This document shows, piece after piece, positions 54,612-63,371 of a stretch of DNA of 64,000 nucleotides (its first letter is position 1; every line of letters begins with the position of its first letter). The stretch is from JBCCLJ01 sp039026915 (GTDB taxonomy: Bacteria > Acidobacteriota > Thermoanaerobaculia > Multivoradales > Multivoraceae), in contig JBCCLJ010000002.1 of assembly GCA_039026915.1 (NCBI GenBank), forward strand, positions 1 through 64,000, read 5' to 3'. The translations under genes were made by a program, and so were the position numbers. The notes under the pieces are model-generated. The model ran no database searches. It saw only the letters and a list, made by a program, of their open reading frames with translations, and was not told the DNA's origin.

Positions 54612-54712
54612 GGATCCCCCTGGGCCAGCGGACGCAATTCGTCCGTCCGTCGACCGCTACTACGTCAGACGCTATCGAAAGGTGCCGCCTCGAGGCGGAA
54701 CGAAGTCACTCG

Positions 54713-56803
54713 TCAGCCGCCGAAATCGAAGCCCGTGGGCAGAATCTCTTCGACGCTCGGGCGGCCGTCGTCCGTCTCGCCGAAGGTCACCAGCGATCCG
54801 GCCTCGAAGCGCAGCTGCGACAGCAGCCGAGCGTAGACCTGCTGGATTCCGATCTCGTCGATACGAACCGCGGTGACCTGTCCCTCGGTCGTCGCTGAGT
54901 CGATCACCGTGCTGACGCCTGCCTGCAGCCTCTCCAGCTCCGTGGAAAAGAGCTGGCTGTGGGCTTCGACGGCTTGCGCTCGCTGGCCGACCTGAACCGT
55001 CGCACTGCGCGTGGTCTCTGCCAGATCGACAATGCGAGAGGCGATGACCCGTTGCAGATTGCGCTTGTTGATCTCCGCTTGATACACCTGCGCCCGCGCC
55101 TGCAGCAGCTGGCCGCGACGCTGGCGGTTGCCGAAAGGCAACTCCCAGGAGAGAGAGATGGTGGCACTCGGTCCGGTCTGACGTCCGAAGATCGCGTTCT
55201 CGAAGCCGTCGGCGTAGTTGGCGTCCTCGTGGAAGCCGCTGTAGCCAAACGTGAAGTTGAGATCGAGTCGACGTCGTAGCTCGAGGAAGGCCGCCTCGGA
55301 GAGAATCTCCGCGGAGCGCTCACGCGCCTCGGCTGCACGCAGGTCGAAACGCCGGCGAAAGCCGTCGCCGATGAACTCTTCGATCTCGGAGATCGCGAAG
55401 TCGTCCGGAGCAATGGGGAACTCGTCGGTCGCCACCGGGAGGTCTTCCAGGTTGCGCGCGTCGGCGCCCATTGCAGCGAGCAGAGCCAGCTGAGCCTGGA
55501 GCACCTGCCGTTCGGCCGAGACCAAGCTCGACTGCGTGTTCGCAAGATTCGCCTGCGAGCGCACGAGCTCGACACCGGGAAGCTCATCCGCGTCGATCAG
55601 CTCACGGTTGAGGTCGAGCAGCCGCTGCTGACGAGCCACGGACTGCTGCAGCAGCTCCTGCGTCTGCTGCGCTGCCACCAGATCCCAGTAGGCCAACGCC
55701 GTCCGCAGAGCCGCCTCGGCAATCGTGTGCCGCAGCTCGTTGGTCGTCGCCTCGAGGTTCTCCTTGCTCGCCTCTTCCGCCGCGGTCACCTGCGTGCGCC
55801 CACCGCCGCGCAGAATCGGCACATCGAGCGACACGCCCCAGAGGAAGCGGTAGGTGTTGACGACGCCCTGACCACCGAAGAGCGGCGAGAACTGCTTGTT
55901 GGAGAAGTTCGTCTCCCGCGCTTCCAGCGACAGCAAAGGTGTAACCACCAGGCCGTCGCGAAAGGGAATCGAGTAGCCGGTCGTCAGCGAGAAGATCGTC
56001 GCCTCGTTATCGCGCGGCGTGTCACCGAGCCGATCGAACTGCGCTCTGAGCTCCGGAATGACGAAGTTGAGGGTGTCGATCGTGCGCTGAATGTCCTTGA
56101 CGACGGCAGGCTCGACCTCGTTGGCGAAGGTCGCATCGATCAACCCCTTGGTCGAGTCGTCGAGATCGTCACTGTCTCCGAGGAGATCGAAGAGATCGAA
56201 CAGGGTGTCGCGCGCGACGCGCTCACCGTTGTTGTCACAGTTGAGCTCGACGGAATCGCCGTTGGCGTCGTTGATGACCAGCGTGCCGCTGATCACCTCA
56301 CAGTTGGCCAGCGCCAGGTTCGTGTCGGGATCCCTCGCCTGCTCCTCCAGCTGTCGCGCCAGCCGATTGGCAACGCGCCCCAGCTCGATCGAGGACTGCT
56401 CGAAGGTGTTCCTCTGGCGCTGCAGCGGCTGCCGATCACCCGTCGTCAGCTCGCCCTGATTCCGCTCCAGCGACGGTTGAAAGAGAAAGACATCGTCGAA
56501 CTGACCCGTGGCGGAGAGTGCTCCGCCGCGGTCGAGCAGAACCGCCTGCTGGGTCAGCGCAATCGACGGGTCGTTGGCCACCGCGAGACGCACTGCTTCC
56601 TGCAGGGTCAGAGGGCCGCCGGCCGCCGCCGGAGGTGCGAAGGTGAAGAGCTTGCTGGCGTCGATCTCCATGCGCTCCTGAAGGACCGAGCGGACCTCGG
56701 AGGCGGATCCCGGAATGGCCGCGAACCCACCCGCCACGAGGACGAGCCAGAACGCCGTGCCGCTCAAGAGCGACCGGTGAGCGGAAACTCTCGTATGCAT
56801 CAT
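54713..56803 (-). CDS. TolC-like outer-membrane channel, second copy
   Basis: A 696-residue outer-membrane efflux protein, started at the ATG preceded by GGAGG six bases upstream; the longer GTG frame overlaps the upstream gene. Signal peptide residues about 10-35. TolC repeats are visible: LTLQEAVRLAVANDPSIALT at the start and long helices (TIAEAALRTALAYWDLVAAQ; ELIDADELPGVELVRSQANL; RRFDLRAAEARERSAEILSE). It is about 200 residues longer than E. coli TolC because of an insertion after the first strand, roughly residues 110-260, with its own Cys-containing segment. The first TolC gene ends 13 bp upstream. Confidence 0.86.
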   Translation of the reverse strand: MMHTRVSAHRSLLSGTAFWLVLVAGGFAAIPGSASEVRSVLQERMEIDASKLFTFAPPAAAGGPLTLQEAVRLAVANDPSIALTQQAVLLDRGGALSATGQFDDVFLFQPSLERNQGELTTGDRQPLQRQRNTFEQSSIELGRVANRLARQLEEQARDPDTNLALANCEVISGTLVINDANGDSVELNCDNNGERVARDTLFDLFDLLGDSDDLDDSTKGLIDATFANEVEPAVVKDIQRTIDTLNFVIPELRAQFDRLGDTPRDNEATIFSLTTGYSIPFRDGLVVTPLLSLEARETNFSNKQFSPLFGGQGVVNTYRFLWGVSLDVPILRGGGRTQVTAAEEASKENLEATTNELRHTIAEAALRTALAYWDLVAAQQTQELLQQSVARQQRLLDLNRELIDADELPGVELVRSQANLANTQSSLVSAERQVLQAQLALLAAMGADARNLEDLPVATDEFPIAPDDFAISEIEEFIGDGFRRRFDLRAAEARERSAEILSEAAFLELRRRLDLNFTFGYSGFHEDANYADGFENAIFGRQTGPSATISLSWELPFGNRQRRGQLLQARAQVYQAEINKRNLQRVIASRIVDLAETTRSATVQVGQRAQAVEAHSQLFSTELERLQAGVSTVIDSATTEGQVTAVRIDEIGIQQVYARLLSQLRFEAGSLVTFGETDDGRPSVEEILPTGFDFGG

Positions 56804-56816
56804 CGTTGGCCTCCGA

Positions 56817-58772
56817 TCAGCGATCACTCGGAGGCGTGGTCAGATCTTCGCTCCTCACCACGCTCTCTTCAGCGTCGTGACGGACCAGAGTGCCGCTCTC
56901 GAAGCGCAGCTGCGCGATGAAGCTCGCCACCTGCTGCTCTGCCGAGATCACGGAGAGCCTCTGGTTGGTCCACTGCTGCTCCGTGAGGATCAGGTCGATC
57001 ACCGTGGAGAGACCGGCTCGCAGCTTCTCCAGCTCGTTCTCGTAGGTCTCCTGGAAGAAGCCGACCGACTCGCGAGCGAGTCGGAGCTGTTCCGCCGTGT
57101 CTTCGAGAGAGCCGAAGGCGGTGAGGACCTGGGAGCGGATCGTACGACCGAGGTCGGTCGCCGCGATGTTGGCTTGGCGCGCAAACGCTTGAGCCTGCAT
57201 CAACTGGCCGCGGCGGACACGGTTGCCGAGGGGCTTCTCGTAGTCGAACGAGATGCCGGCACTCGGACCGACCCAGCGGTCGAGGATCGACTCGCGGATG
57301 CCGTTCTCGAAGCCGTTCTCCTCGCCGAGTGCCGAGTAGGACCAGCGGAAGTTCATGTCGAGGCGCGGACGCAGTTCGATGATGGCGGCCTTGACCAGGA
57401 CCAGCCCCGACTCCTCGAGCTGACGAGCCGAGCGGTAGTCGTAGCGGCGCTCCTCGGCCTTGGCGACCAGCGAATCGATCGTCACGTCGTCGAGCAGGGC
57501 GGCCTCCAGCTCCGGGAAGCCGTCGGCAGCGAAGGGAGCCTCGTCGTCGTTCTCGACCTCGAGGCCGATGACGCGAGAGAGGTCGTACCTTGCCGACAGA
57601 AGCTCCTGCTCGGCAGCCTCGAGACGAGCCTCCGCATCGAGCACTCGAGCGTCGATCCGGGGCTGTTCGATGCCGGGGAGCTCATCGGCCTCGATCAGCT
57701 CGCGGCTGAGCTCCGCGATCTGGCTCTGCAGCTCGAGCGAGCGCTTGAAGATGTCCAGGCGATCCTGAGCAGCAACGAGACGCCAGTAAGCGACCAGCGC
57801 CTGTACGACGGTCACCGTCGACTGGTGCTGGAGCGCTGCGACGCTCGCGTCGTAGTCGATCTGCGCCGACTGTTCCTGAGCACCTGCGGCTGCGTCGATG
57901 CCGCGACCCCGGAGAATCGGAACGTCGAGCTCGAAGCCGAGCTCGCCGCGAAAGACGTCGGCCAGACCGCGGCCACCGAGCTCGCTGTCCTTGGGCTTGT
58001 CTTTGTAGTTCAGGCCTTCCCAGGAGAACGAACCGATCGGCGTGAGCGTCAGGCCGTTGCGGTAGGGAATCGCGAGGCGGAAGAGTGCCGATGCCTGGTA
58101 CTGCTCGTTGACCGTCGGCACCTCGCCCAGCTTCCTGAGCTGCGACTCGGCCGTCAGCCCAGCGTCGCGCAGGCTGCCCAGCGTTTCGTTGAGCGCTCCC
58201 GTTCGACGGTTGATGGCGTCGACGAAGAGCGCGTTGAGCTCCTCGGTCGCGACTCCGGTGTCTGCCAGCGTCTGAATCAGCTGCAGCGTCGCCTGGAACT
58301 GCGGGTCACGGATGGTGTCGTCAGCGAGATCGAGCTCCAGCAGGTTCCCCTGCCGACGCAGATCGGCCAGGAGTTCGAGCTCGTCCTCGATCTCCTTCGA
58401 CGACTTCGTGATGTTGTCGATGTTCTTCTGCAGCTGGTCTCGCTGATCTTGCAGACCTTCACGCTCCAGCTGGCCAATCTCCTCTTGCGAGTAGAAGGCG
58501 CTGAATTCACCGATCAACACACGATCGAAAGCACCGGTTGCCGAAAGAGACGCGCCCTCGCGTGCGAGCACGAGTGTCTCCTGCAACTTCAGATTTGGGT
58601 CGTTCGCCAGAGCGATCTCGACCGCTTCGATGAGGGTGATCCTCTCCCCCGACCACTTCGGTGGCGAGTAGGACCAATCTCCTGCGTTTGCCTCTGTCTC
58701 AGCGCCTGAAGCGAAAGCTCCTAGAGCGCCGAATACCCCCATGGCAAACAGGACAACGAATCGTTTTCCCAT
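56817..58772 (-). CDS. TolC-like outer-membrane channel, first copy
   Basis: A 651-residue outer-membrane efflux protein, first gene of the export operon, with signal peptide (MGKRFVVLFAMGVFGALGAF), the opening helix ITLIEAVEIALANDPNLKLQ and two TolC repeats (TVVQALVAYWRLVAAQDRLD; RELIEADELPGIEQPRIDAR). Like its neighbour it has an extra segment after the first strand, about residues 85-215, rich in charged helices (DQRDQLQKNIDNITKSSKEI). ATG preceded by GAGGAG nine bases upstream, and a sigma70-like promoter about 60 bp upstream. Confidence 0.87.
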   Translation of the reverse strand: MGKRFVVLFAMGVFGALGAFASGAETEANAGDWSYSPPKWSGERITLIEAVEIALANDPNLKLQETLVLAREGASLSATGAFDRVLIGEFSAFYSQEEIGQLEREGLQDQRDQLQKNIDNITKSSKEIEDELELLADLRRQGNLLELDLADDTIRDPQFQATLQLIQTLADTGVATEELNALFVDAINRRTGALNETLGSLRDAGLTAESQLRKLGEVPTVNEQYQASALFRLAIPYRNGLTLTPIGSFSWEGLNYKDKPKDSELGGRGLADVFRGELGFELDVPILRGRGIDAAAGAQEQSAQIDYDASVAALQHQSTVTVVQALVAYWRLVAAQDRLDIFKRSLELQSQIAELSRELIEADELPGIEQPRIDARVLDAEARLEAAEQELLSARYDLSRVIGLEVENDDEAPFAADGFPELEAALLDDVTIDSLVAKAEERRYDYRSARQLEESGLVLVKAAIIELRPRLDMNFRWSYSALGEENGFENGIRESILDRWVGPSAGISFDYEKPLGNRVRRGQLMQAQAFARQANIAATDLGRTIRSQVLTAFGSLEDTAEQLRLARESVGFFQETYENELEKLRAGLSTVIDLILTEQQWTNQRLSVISAEQQVASFIAQLRFESGTLVRHDAEESVVRSEDLTTPPSDR

Positions 58773-58832
58773 TGCGCACCACTCCTCAGTATGGGCAGAT
58801 TGACGCGGAAACCGTACAAACTGTGGTCCGCG

Positions 58833-58861
58833 ATGCTACGACCCGCCCTATTTCGTGTCAA
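58833..58861 (-). promoter_or_regulatory. Sigma70-like promoter for the export operon
   Basis: On the minus strand: TTGACA (58861-58856), a 17-bp spacer, then TAGCAT (58838-58833). The -35 is a perfect consensus and the spacing is optimal. It lies between the lanM stop (58941) and the first TolC ATG (58772), giving a leader of roughly 50 bases. Confidence 0.7.
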
Positions 58862-58940
58862 GAAAGCGAGGCCCGAGGGCACTCCCCCGGAACCGGCGCT
58901 TCCATCTGTCATTTCCCTCAAAACAAAGTGTTTGTAGCCC

Positions 58941-61900
58941 TCAGGCCAAGCTCGCCGGATCGTCCGGCAGCTGCTTCTCCGAGCCGCGTGTCTCACCGAA
59001 GAAGACCGACCACGGTTTGAACCATTTGTTCGCGAAGCGGATCATCCCCTGGTGCCTCAGAGGAGTGGCGTACATCGCCGTCTCGATGCCCTCGCCTTCG
59101 AGCCGCGAGAACGATTCGCAATAGAGCGGCAGGATGCGCGCCATGCGGCTGAGGTCCTTGCGCATGTAGCTGCAGGTGTAGCGCAGGACCGTCGGTTCGA
59201 GACGGTGAGCGATGACCCAGCCGACGACGACGCCCCTGTAGCGCATGCCGACGCTGGTCGCCTCGTCGAAGCCGTGCTCGTCGTGCTTCCAAGGCAGCAG
59301 GTCTTCGGCGATCCAGGGCGACTCCGCGTGACTCGTCTGAAGAGTCTCGCGCTCTTCGGGCTTGAGGTCCTTCCAGTCGAAGACCTCGTAGTGCGTGCGA
59401 GGTCGGCTGAACTTCTCGAGCCAGGGAGCCGGCTTGAGCGACTCCGGCGTGAATCGGACCGTGATCATTCGCCCTTCGGGCTCGGACCAGCCACGTCCTG
59501 CCAGGATGCGCTCCACCCAGGGAATCGCGGGCTTCCCCGTCATGTACACCGCCCGAATCGAGGCGAAGCCGTTGTTGCAGACGATGCGCTCTACCGAAGC
59601 CACCAGCCGCGTCCCGACTCCTTGCCTTCGGTACGGCTCCTTGACGAGAACGGAAAGCAGCTCCGGGCCGCGGTGCGACTCCGGATCGAGTGGAATCTCA
59701 CCCAGGCTCATACCGACGAGCTGATCGCCAGCGAAGGCGCCGATCGCGAAAGGATAGACCTCGCGCGTGTCGTTTTCGTCGACGTGACGCGTCGTCGGCT
59801 CGAGCTCGAGCAGATGGCGGTACGCAGGAAACGTCATCGACGCGTGGCTCTTGGCCGTCGCAGCGTCGAGCGCGCGGTACTGGATCCCCTCGTCTGTCAC
59901 GGTCCTCGATGTCCCCCTTGAGCCGACGCTCGACGATTCTTCTCTCGAAGAGCCCACGGAGCGCGCCTCGTCCTCAGCATATCGCTTCGCGCGAAAAGCC
60001 AGAACCGAAGGCAGCCTCCGAGGCTGAGCCAGGCGCAGCAGCTGGTACGCCACGCCCGACAGGCCCCGAAAGAAACCGGGAGGCTGGGCCTTGGGCGAGG
60101 TCGAATCCTCGCTCAGCATGAAGTGGCCTTGGAGCTGCGCCCGCTTGGTGACCAGCGCCGCTCGAGCTCGGGCGCCGTCGAGCCATTGCTGACGAGAGGT
60201 CGACTCTCCGCAGACGTCCAGAATCTCGGCTCGACCGAGATTCCCGCAACAGAGATGGTCGATCGGTGCCAGGTCCGCCCGCTGCACGGCCTCGACTCCG
60301 CGCGCGAGATCGTCTTCGAGCCAGTCGCGAGGCTCGAGTCCCTCGTCGAGCAGAAGCGCTCTCGAGAGTGCAATCCCGGCCCCTCCCTGACACCAGGCGG
60401 TCATGAACACGGGCTCGGGGGAGCGACTGGCCTCGAGCTTCCAGTTGCGATGCGCTCGGTCGTAGCGTGAGTGTTCGAACCAAGCGGCACGCTCCGCCGC
60501 CGCCAGGAAGCTCTTGTCTCCGCTCGCGATTCCGAGCCGCGTCAAAGCGACGGCGATCCCTCCGGCACCGTGAACGAAACCGGTCGTCAGGGTGCCGCCG
60601 ACGCGCCAGGCCAGGCCGGAATCCGAAGGCTCGCCGCCGGACGGCGGCACGGATTCAGCCGACGCCAGCAGATGTCGGCCGCACTGCGAAGCGAGGTCCA
60701 ACCAGCGCGTCTCGGCAGACGCTTCGTACAGCGCCAGAAGTGCCACGACGGCCCCGGCAGCGCCCCCTTCCAAATCGAAACTGTCGTCGCCAGCGATGAG
60801 GTCCTCGGTGATCCTCTCCGTCGCCTCCTTCGCGAGCGCGAGTCCCGCGGCATCGCCCAGAAGCTCCGCCAGGAGGACACCGCCGAAGACGATCGAGCCG
60901 ACGCCGTTGAGTGCTCCGAGACGCTCGATCTCCACGTGGGGCAAAGCCTGCCGAGCCTCCGCGATGCGTTCGCCGGCACGGACCCTCGCGGCGGCGTCGA
61001 AAGGCGCGGAGGCGGCGAGCGCCACGGCGACGCCGAGCGTTCCACTGTAGAGAGCGATCTCGTCCAGCGATTCCGGAGGGCGCATGCCCTGCAGCTGGTC
61101 GGCGACACGGGCAAATCGGACGCCTTCTGCAACCAACTGCTCGACCGGCGCCAGCTCGGTGAGCCGGCTGATGTCGATGCTCTCGGGCACGACGCTGAGA
61201 TCCAAACGGGGCGGAGCGTCGAGAGCGAGATCGAAGAGCCTCAGCTGCGTTTCGAGATGCGCCGGCGACAGCTCGCCGATGCGTTCGCGCACGACCTCGA
61301 GTCCGGACTTGACCAGATGGCCTTCGACCGCGACGCCCTCCCGGCTGCGCACCGTCGTCGACTCCACGGGAGCGGTGAAGTACGGAACGTCGAGCCGCTC
61401 GAGCGACTCTCGCTCCTCAGCGACCAGCGGCCAGAGCGCCGGCTGACTGCCCTGGCGAGCAAGAGGCTCGAAGGCACGGTTCAGTGCGTCGACCAGGAAT
61501 CCTCGACGCAGGCCGTCGCGCTGGTACTCCGGCGTCGCCAGCCGGTACTGGAGCGCCCCGTAGAGATAGGTGGGCCGGAGAACGAGACGCGTCGGCATGC
61601 CCTCGAGCGCAGCCAGCGGACCCGCCAGCAGCTCGTCGCGACGCGCGAGCAGAAAGCGGTAGCACTCTTCGAACCCTGCTTTCATCTCGGCCTTGAAGTC
61701 GGCCGGATCGAGAGCAGAGCCGTCCAGCCAGAGGACGTTGTCTCCCGGCTCGGCAAAGGCCTCTTCGTAGACGGGCCGCATACCCGGCTCGTCCGTCTGC
61801 ACCCAACGACGCTTCTTCGACGTCGACAGATAGCCGCCGCGGCCGCAAAGACCGCCGACGTCACAGACCTCACCCGCGGCGTCAATCTGATGGAAGCTCA

Positions 61901-63164
61901 GAAGGCCGGTCGAAAGGAAGGACTTCTGGAGGACATCGCGCCCCCCCGCCAGAGCATCGACCGGCTGAAAGAAGGCCTCGCCGTCGATCAGCACGGGGCC
62001 GCTCGGCCCGGGAAGCGCGTTCTCGTTGTGCAGGTCCGAAGCCGAGACCAAGTAAGAGAGCGCGAGCGTGGCGCCGGCGCCTCGAAAGTAGCGTTCGGCC
62101 TCCGCAAGGTCGGCGGGCTGCCAGTGCTCCACCCACTCGATCCAGCCGTAGCCGTCGCGCTGGAGCACGGCGGGAGCCGAAGGGCAGGTACCGAGACCCT
62201 CTTCCGTGAGCCAGCTCAGAAGACCGTGCCAGGCCGCCTCCAGGCCCGTGTCGCGAGGTTTGTAGGCGAGCCGGACGCCTCCCGAGAGGCGTACATCGAC
62301 CACCTGCCGTCCGCCGGCGTGCCGGTCCGAGAGTCCGAGCCCCAGCGCCACGATCTCGTCGCCGGTCTCCCCGAACTTCGCGCCGAGCGCATCGAGATCT
62401 CCTTGTAGACGCCCGAGCCACTCGATGTGCGAGGCCTGCCAGGAGGTCGCCAACTCGACGACCTGACGCGCCAGGACGGGATAGGTCTCGAACAGAGGCT
62501 TCAGCTGCTGGTCGAGCAATCCGGCCATGAGATCGATCGGCGACTCGGTCGCCAGAGGCGTCTGCAGGAGCTCGTAGACCGCCATCGCTCCGACCGACGA
62601 GAGCGCTCTGAGCAGTTGACTCTGCAACGTGCCGCGCGCCGCGCCTGAGAGCGATACGGGAGACGACTCCAACGCCTGCGACGCCCAGCGCACGACGGGC
62701 ACCCAGAGCTGGAAGAAGGGTGGCGGTTCTTCGGGCAGGAGATCAGCTTCCGGCAGAGCTCCCGAGCGCAGCTCCTCGGCTACCACAGCACACTCGGAGA
62801 GCGCTTCCTCCAAAGGGAGCGACCAGGAACGCTCGACCTCCAGCGGCCGGCTCGCCAGGCGGGCCGAGGCGGTCGCACGGTCGAGGCCGTCCCAGGCGAG
62901 TCGCGCGTCGAGCAGCGAGGCGCCGCCGCCCGGGAAGAGTCGCTCCTGCCAATCCGCCAGCAGGTCTTCAGCCGAGCCCTCTCCGACCGAATCACCGGAC
63001 TCGGCACGGAGAACCTCGAACAGCCCCAGAGCAGAGGCCTCGAGCCGGCGGTATGTCTGAGGATCCCAGGTCATCGAATGCAGCGAGTCGGCGAGTGGAA
63101 GACAGAGAGAGGGCGCGGCGGTCTGCGTCGAGGCAGACATCACGGCCGGCCGATCATCCCCCAT
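58941..63164 (-). CDS. lanM: Class II lanthipeptide synthetase LanM fused to a C-terminal GNAT acetyltransferase
   Basis: A 1407-residue protein; I start at the ATG with GGGAG seven bases upstream rather than a TTG 11 codons earlier. About residues 90-640 are the LanM dehydratase: Lys302 (RLAYKPRD), SASDLHNENAL (Asp377, His379, Asn381) and VLIDGEAFFQ (Asp393) form the kinase-like site. About 690-1045 are the LanC-like cyclase, with zinc ligands Cys925 (TAWCQGGAGIAL) and Cys972-Cys973 (HLCCGNLGRAEIL), the ProcM-like CCG type. After a serine-rich linker, residues about 1090-1407 form a GNAT region with acetyl-CoA loop RRQGVG (1179-1184) and a second, GNAT-like half. It should install lanthionine on the precursor and perhaps acylate it. 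Confidence 0.92.
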   Translation of the reverse strand: MGDDRPAVMSASTQTAAPSLCLPLADSLHSMTWDPQTYRRLEASALGLFEVLRAESGDSVGEGSAEDLLADWQERLFPGGGASLLDARLAWDGLDRATASARLASRPLEVERSWSLPLEEALSECAVVAEELRSGALPEADLLPEEPPPFFQLWVPVVRWASQALESSPVSLSGAARGTLQSQLLRALSSVGAMAVYELLQTPLATESPIDLMAGLLDQQLKPLFETYPVLARQVVELATSWQASHIEWLGRLQGDLDALGAKFGETGDEIVALGLGLSDRHAGGRQVVDVRLSGGVRLAYKPRDTGLEAAWHGLLSWLTEEGLGTCPSAPAVLQRDGYGWIEWVEHWQPADLAEAERYFRGAGATLALSYLVSASDLHNENALPGPSGPVLIDGEAFFQPVDALAGGRDVLQKSFLSTGLLSFHQIDAAGEVCDVGGLCGRGGYLSTSKKRRWVQTDEPGMRPVYEEAFAEPGDNVLWLDGSALDPADFKAEMKAGFEECYRFLLARRDELLAGPLAALEGMPTRLVLRPTYLYGALQYRLATPEYQRDGLRRGFLVDALNRAFEPLARQGSQPALWPLVAEERESLERLDVPYFTAPVESTTVRSREGVAVEGHLVKSGLEVVRERIGELSPAHLETQLRLFDLALDAPPRLDLSVVPESIDISRLTELAPVEQLVAEGVRFARVADQLQGMRPPESLDEIALYSGTLGVAVALAASAPFDAAARVRAGERIAEARQALPHVEIERLGALNGVGSIVFGGVLLAELLGDAAGLALAKEATERITEDLIAGDDSFDLEGGAAGAVVALLALYEASAETRWLDLASQCGRHLLASAESVPPSGGEPSDSGLAWRVGGTLTTGFVHGAGGIAVALTRLGIASGDKSFLAAAERAAWFEHSRYDRAHRNWKLEASRSPEPVFMTAWCQGGAGIALSRALLLDEGLEPRDWLEDDLARGVEAVQRADLAPIDHLCCGNLGRAEILDVCGESTSRQQWLDGARARAALVTKRAQLQGHFMLSEDSTSPKAQPPGFFRGLSGVAYQLLRLAQPRRLPSVLAFRAKRYAEDEARSVGSSREESSSVGSRGTSRTVTDEGIQYRALDAATAKSHASMTFPAYRHLLELEPTTRHVDENDTREVYPFAIGAFAGDQLVGMSLGEIPLDPESHRGPELLSVLVKEPYRRQGVGTRLVASVERIVCNNGFASIRAVYMTGKPAIPWVERILAGRGWSEPEGRMITVRFTPESLKPAPWLEKFSRPRTHYEVFDWKDLKPEERETLQTSHAESPWIAEDLLPWKHDEHGFDEATSVGMRYRGVVVGWVIAHRLEPTVLRYTCSYMRKDLSRMARILPLYCESFSRLEGEGIETAMYATPLRHQGMIRFANKWFKPWSVFFGETRGSEKQLPDDPASLA

Positions 63165-63198
63165 TTTCTCTCTCCCTTCACGAATGAAATACGCCAAC

Positions 63199-63215
63199 GA
63201 CCTCTCAAAGAGGTC
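63199..63215 (-). promoter_or_regulatory. Hairpin just before the lanM ribosome-binding site
   Basis: Perfect 7-bp inverted repeat GACCTCT / AGAGGTC with a 3-base loop, about 22 bases upstream of the GGGAG of lanM. Could modulate lanM translation or be the 5' end of the transcript that reads through the terminator upstream. Weak evidence. Confidence 0.4.
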
Positions 63216-63221
63216 ATCTTC

Positions 63222-63257
63222 GGGAAAACGAAAACAGCCGCCCCGGAGGGCGGCTGT
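63222..63257 (-). terminator. Rho-independent terminator between precursor and lanM genes
   Basis: On the minus strand a perfect 10-bp stem ACAGCCGCCC / GGGCGGCTGT with a 4-base loop is followed by TTTTCGTTTTC. It lies about 115 bases after the precursor stop and 58 bases before the lanM ATG, the usual place for a partial terminator that keeps precursor levels far above enzyme levels. Confidence 0.83.
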
Positions 63258-63371
63258 CGTTGAGGCCGAAGCCTCGGGCGGCGTGAGCGGCGAGGTTGCG
63301 ATCGGTGGACCGGGCTGCGCCCGACCACGCTCGCGATGAGTTCTCGGCGCGCTCGCGCCTGGGGCGCTCGC

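Noticed and set aside
58721..58996. A 91-residue minus-strand frame across the lanM end and first TolC start as a possible second precursor
   Set aside because: It overlaps lanM and the promoter, shows no leader motif, no Gly-Gly site and no Cys-rich core.
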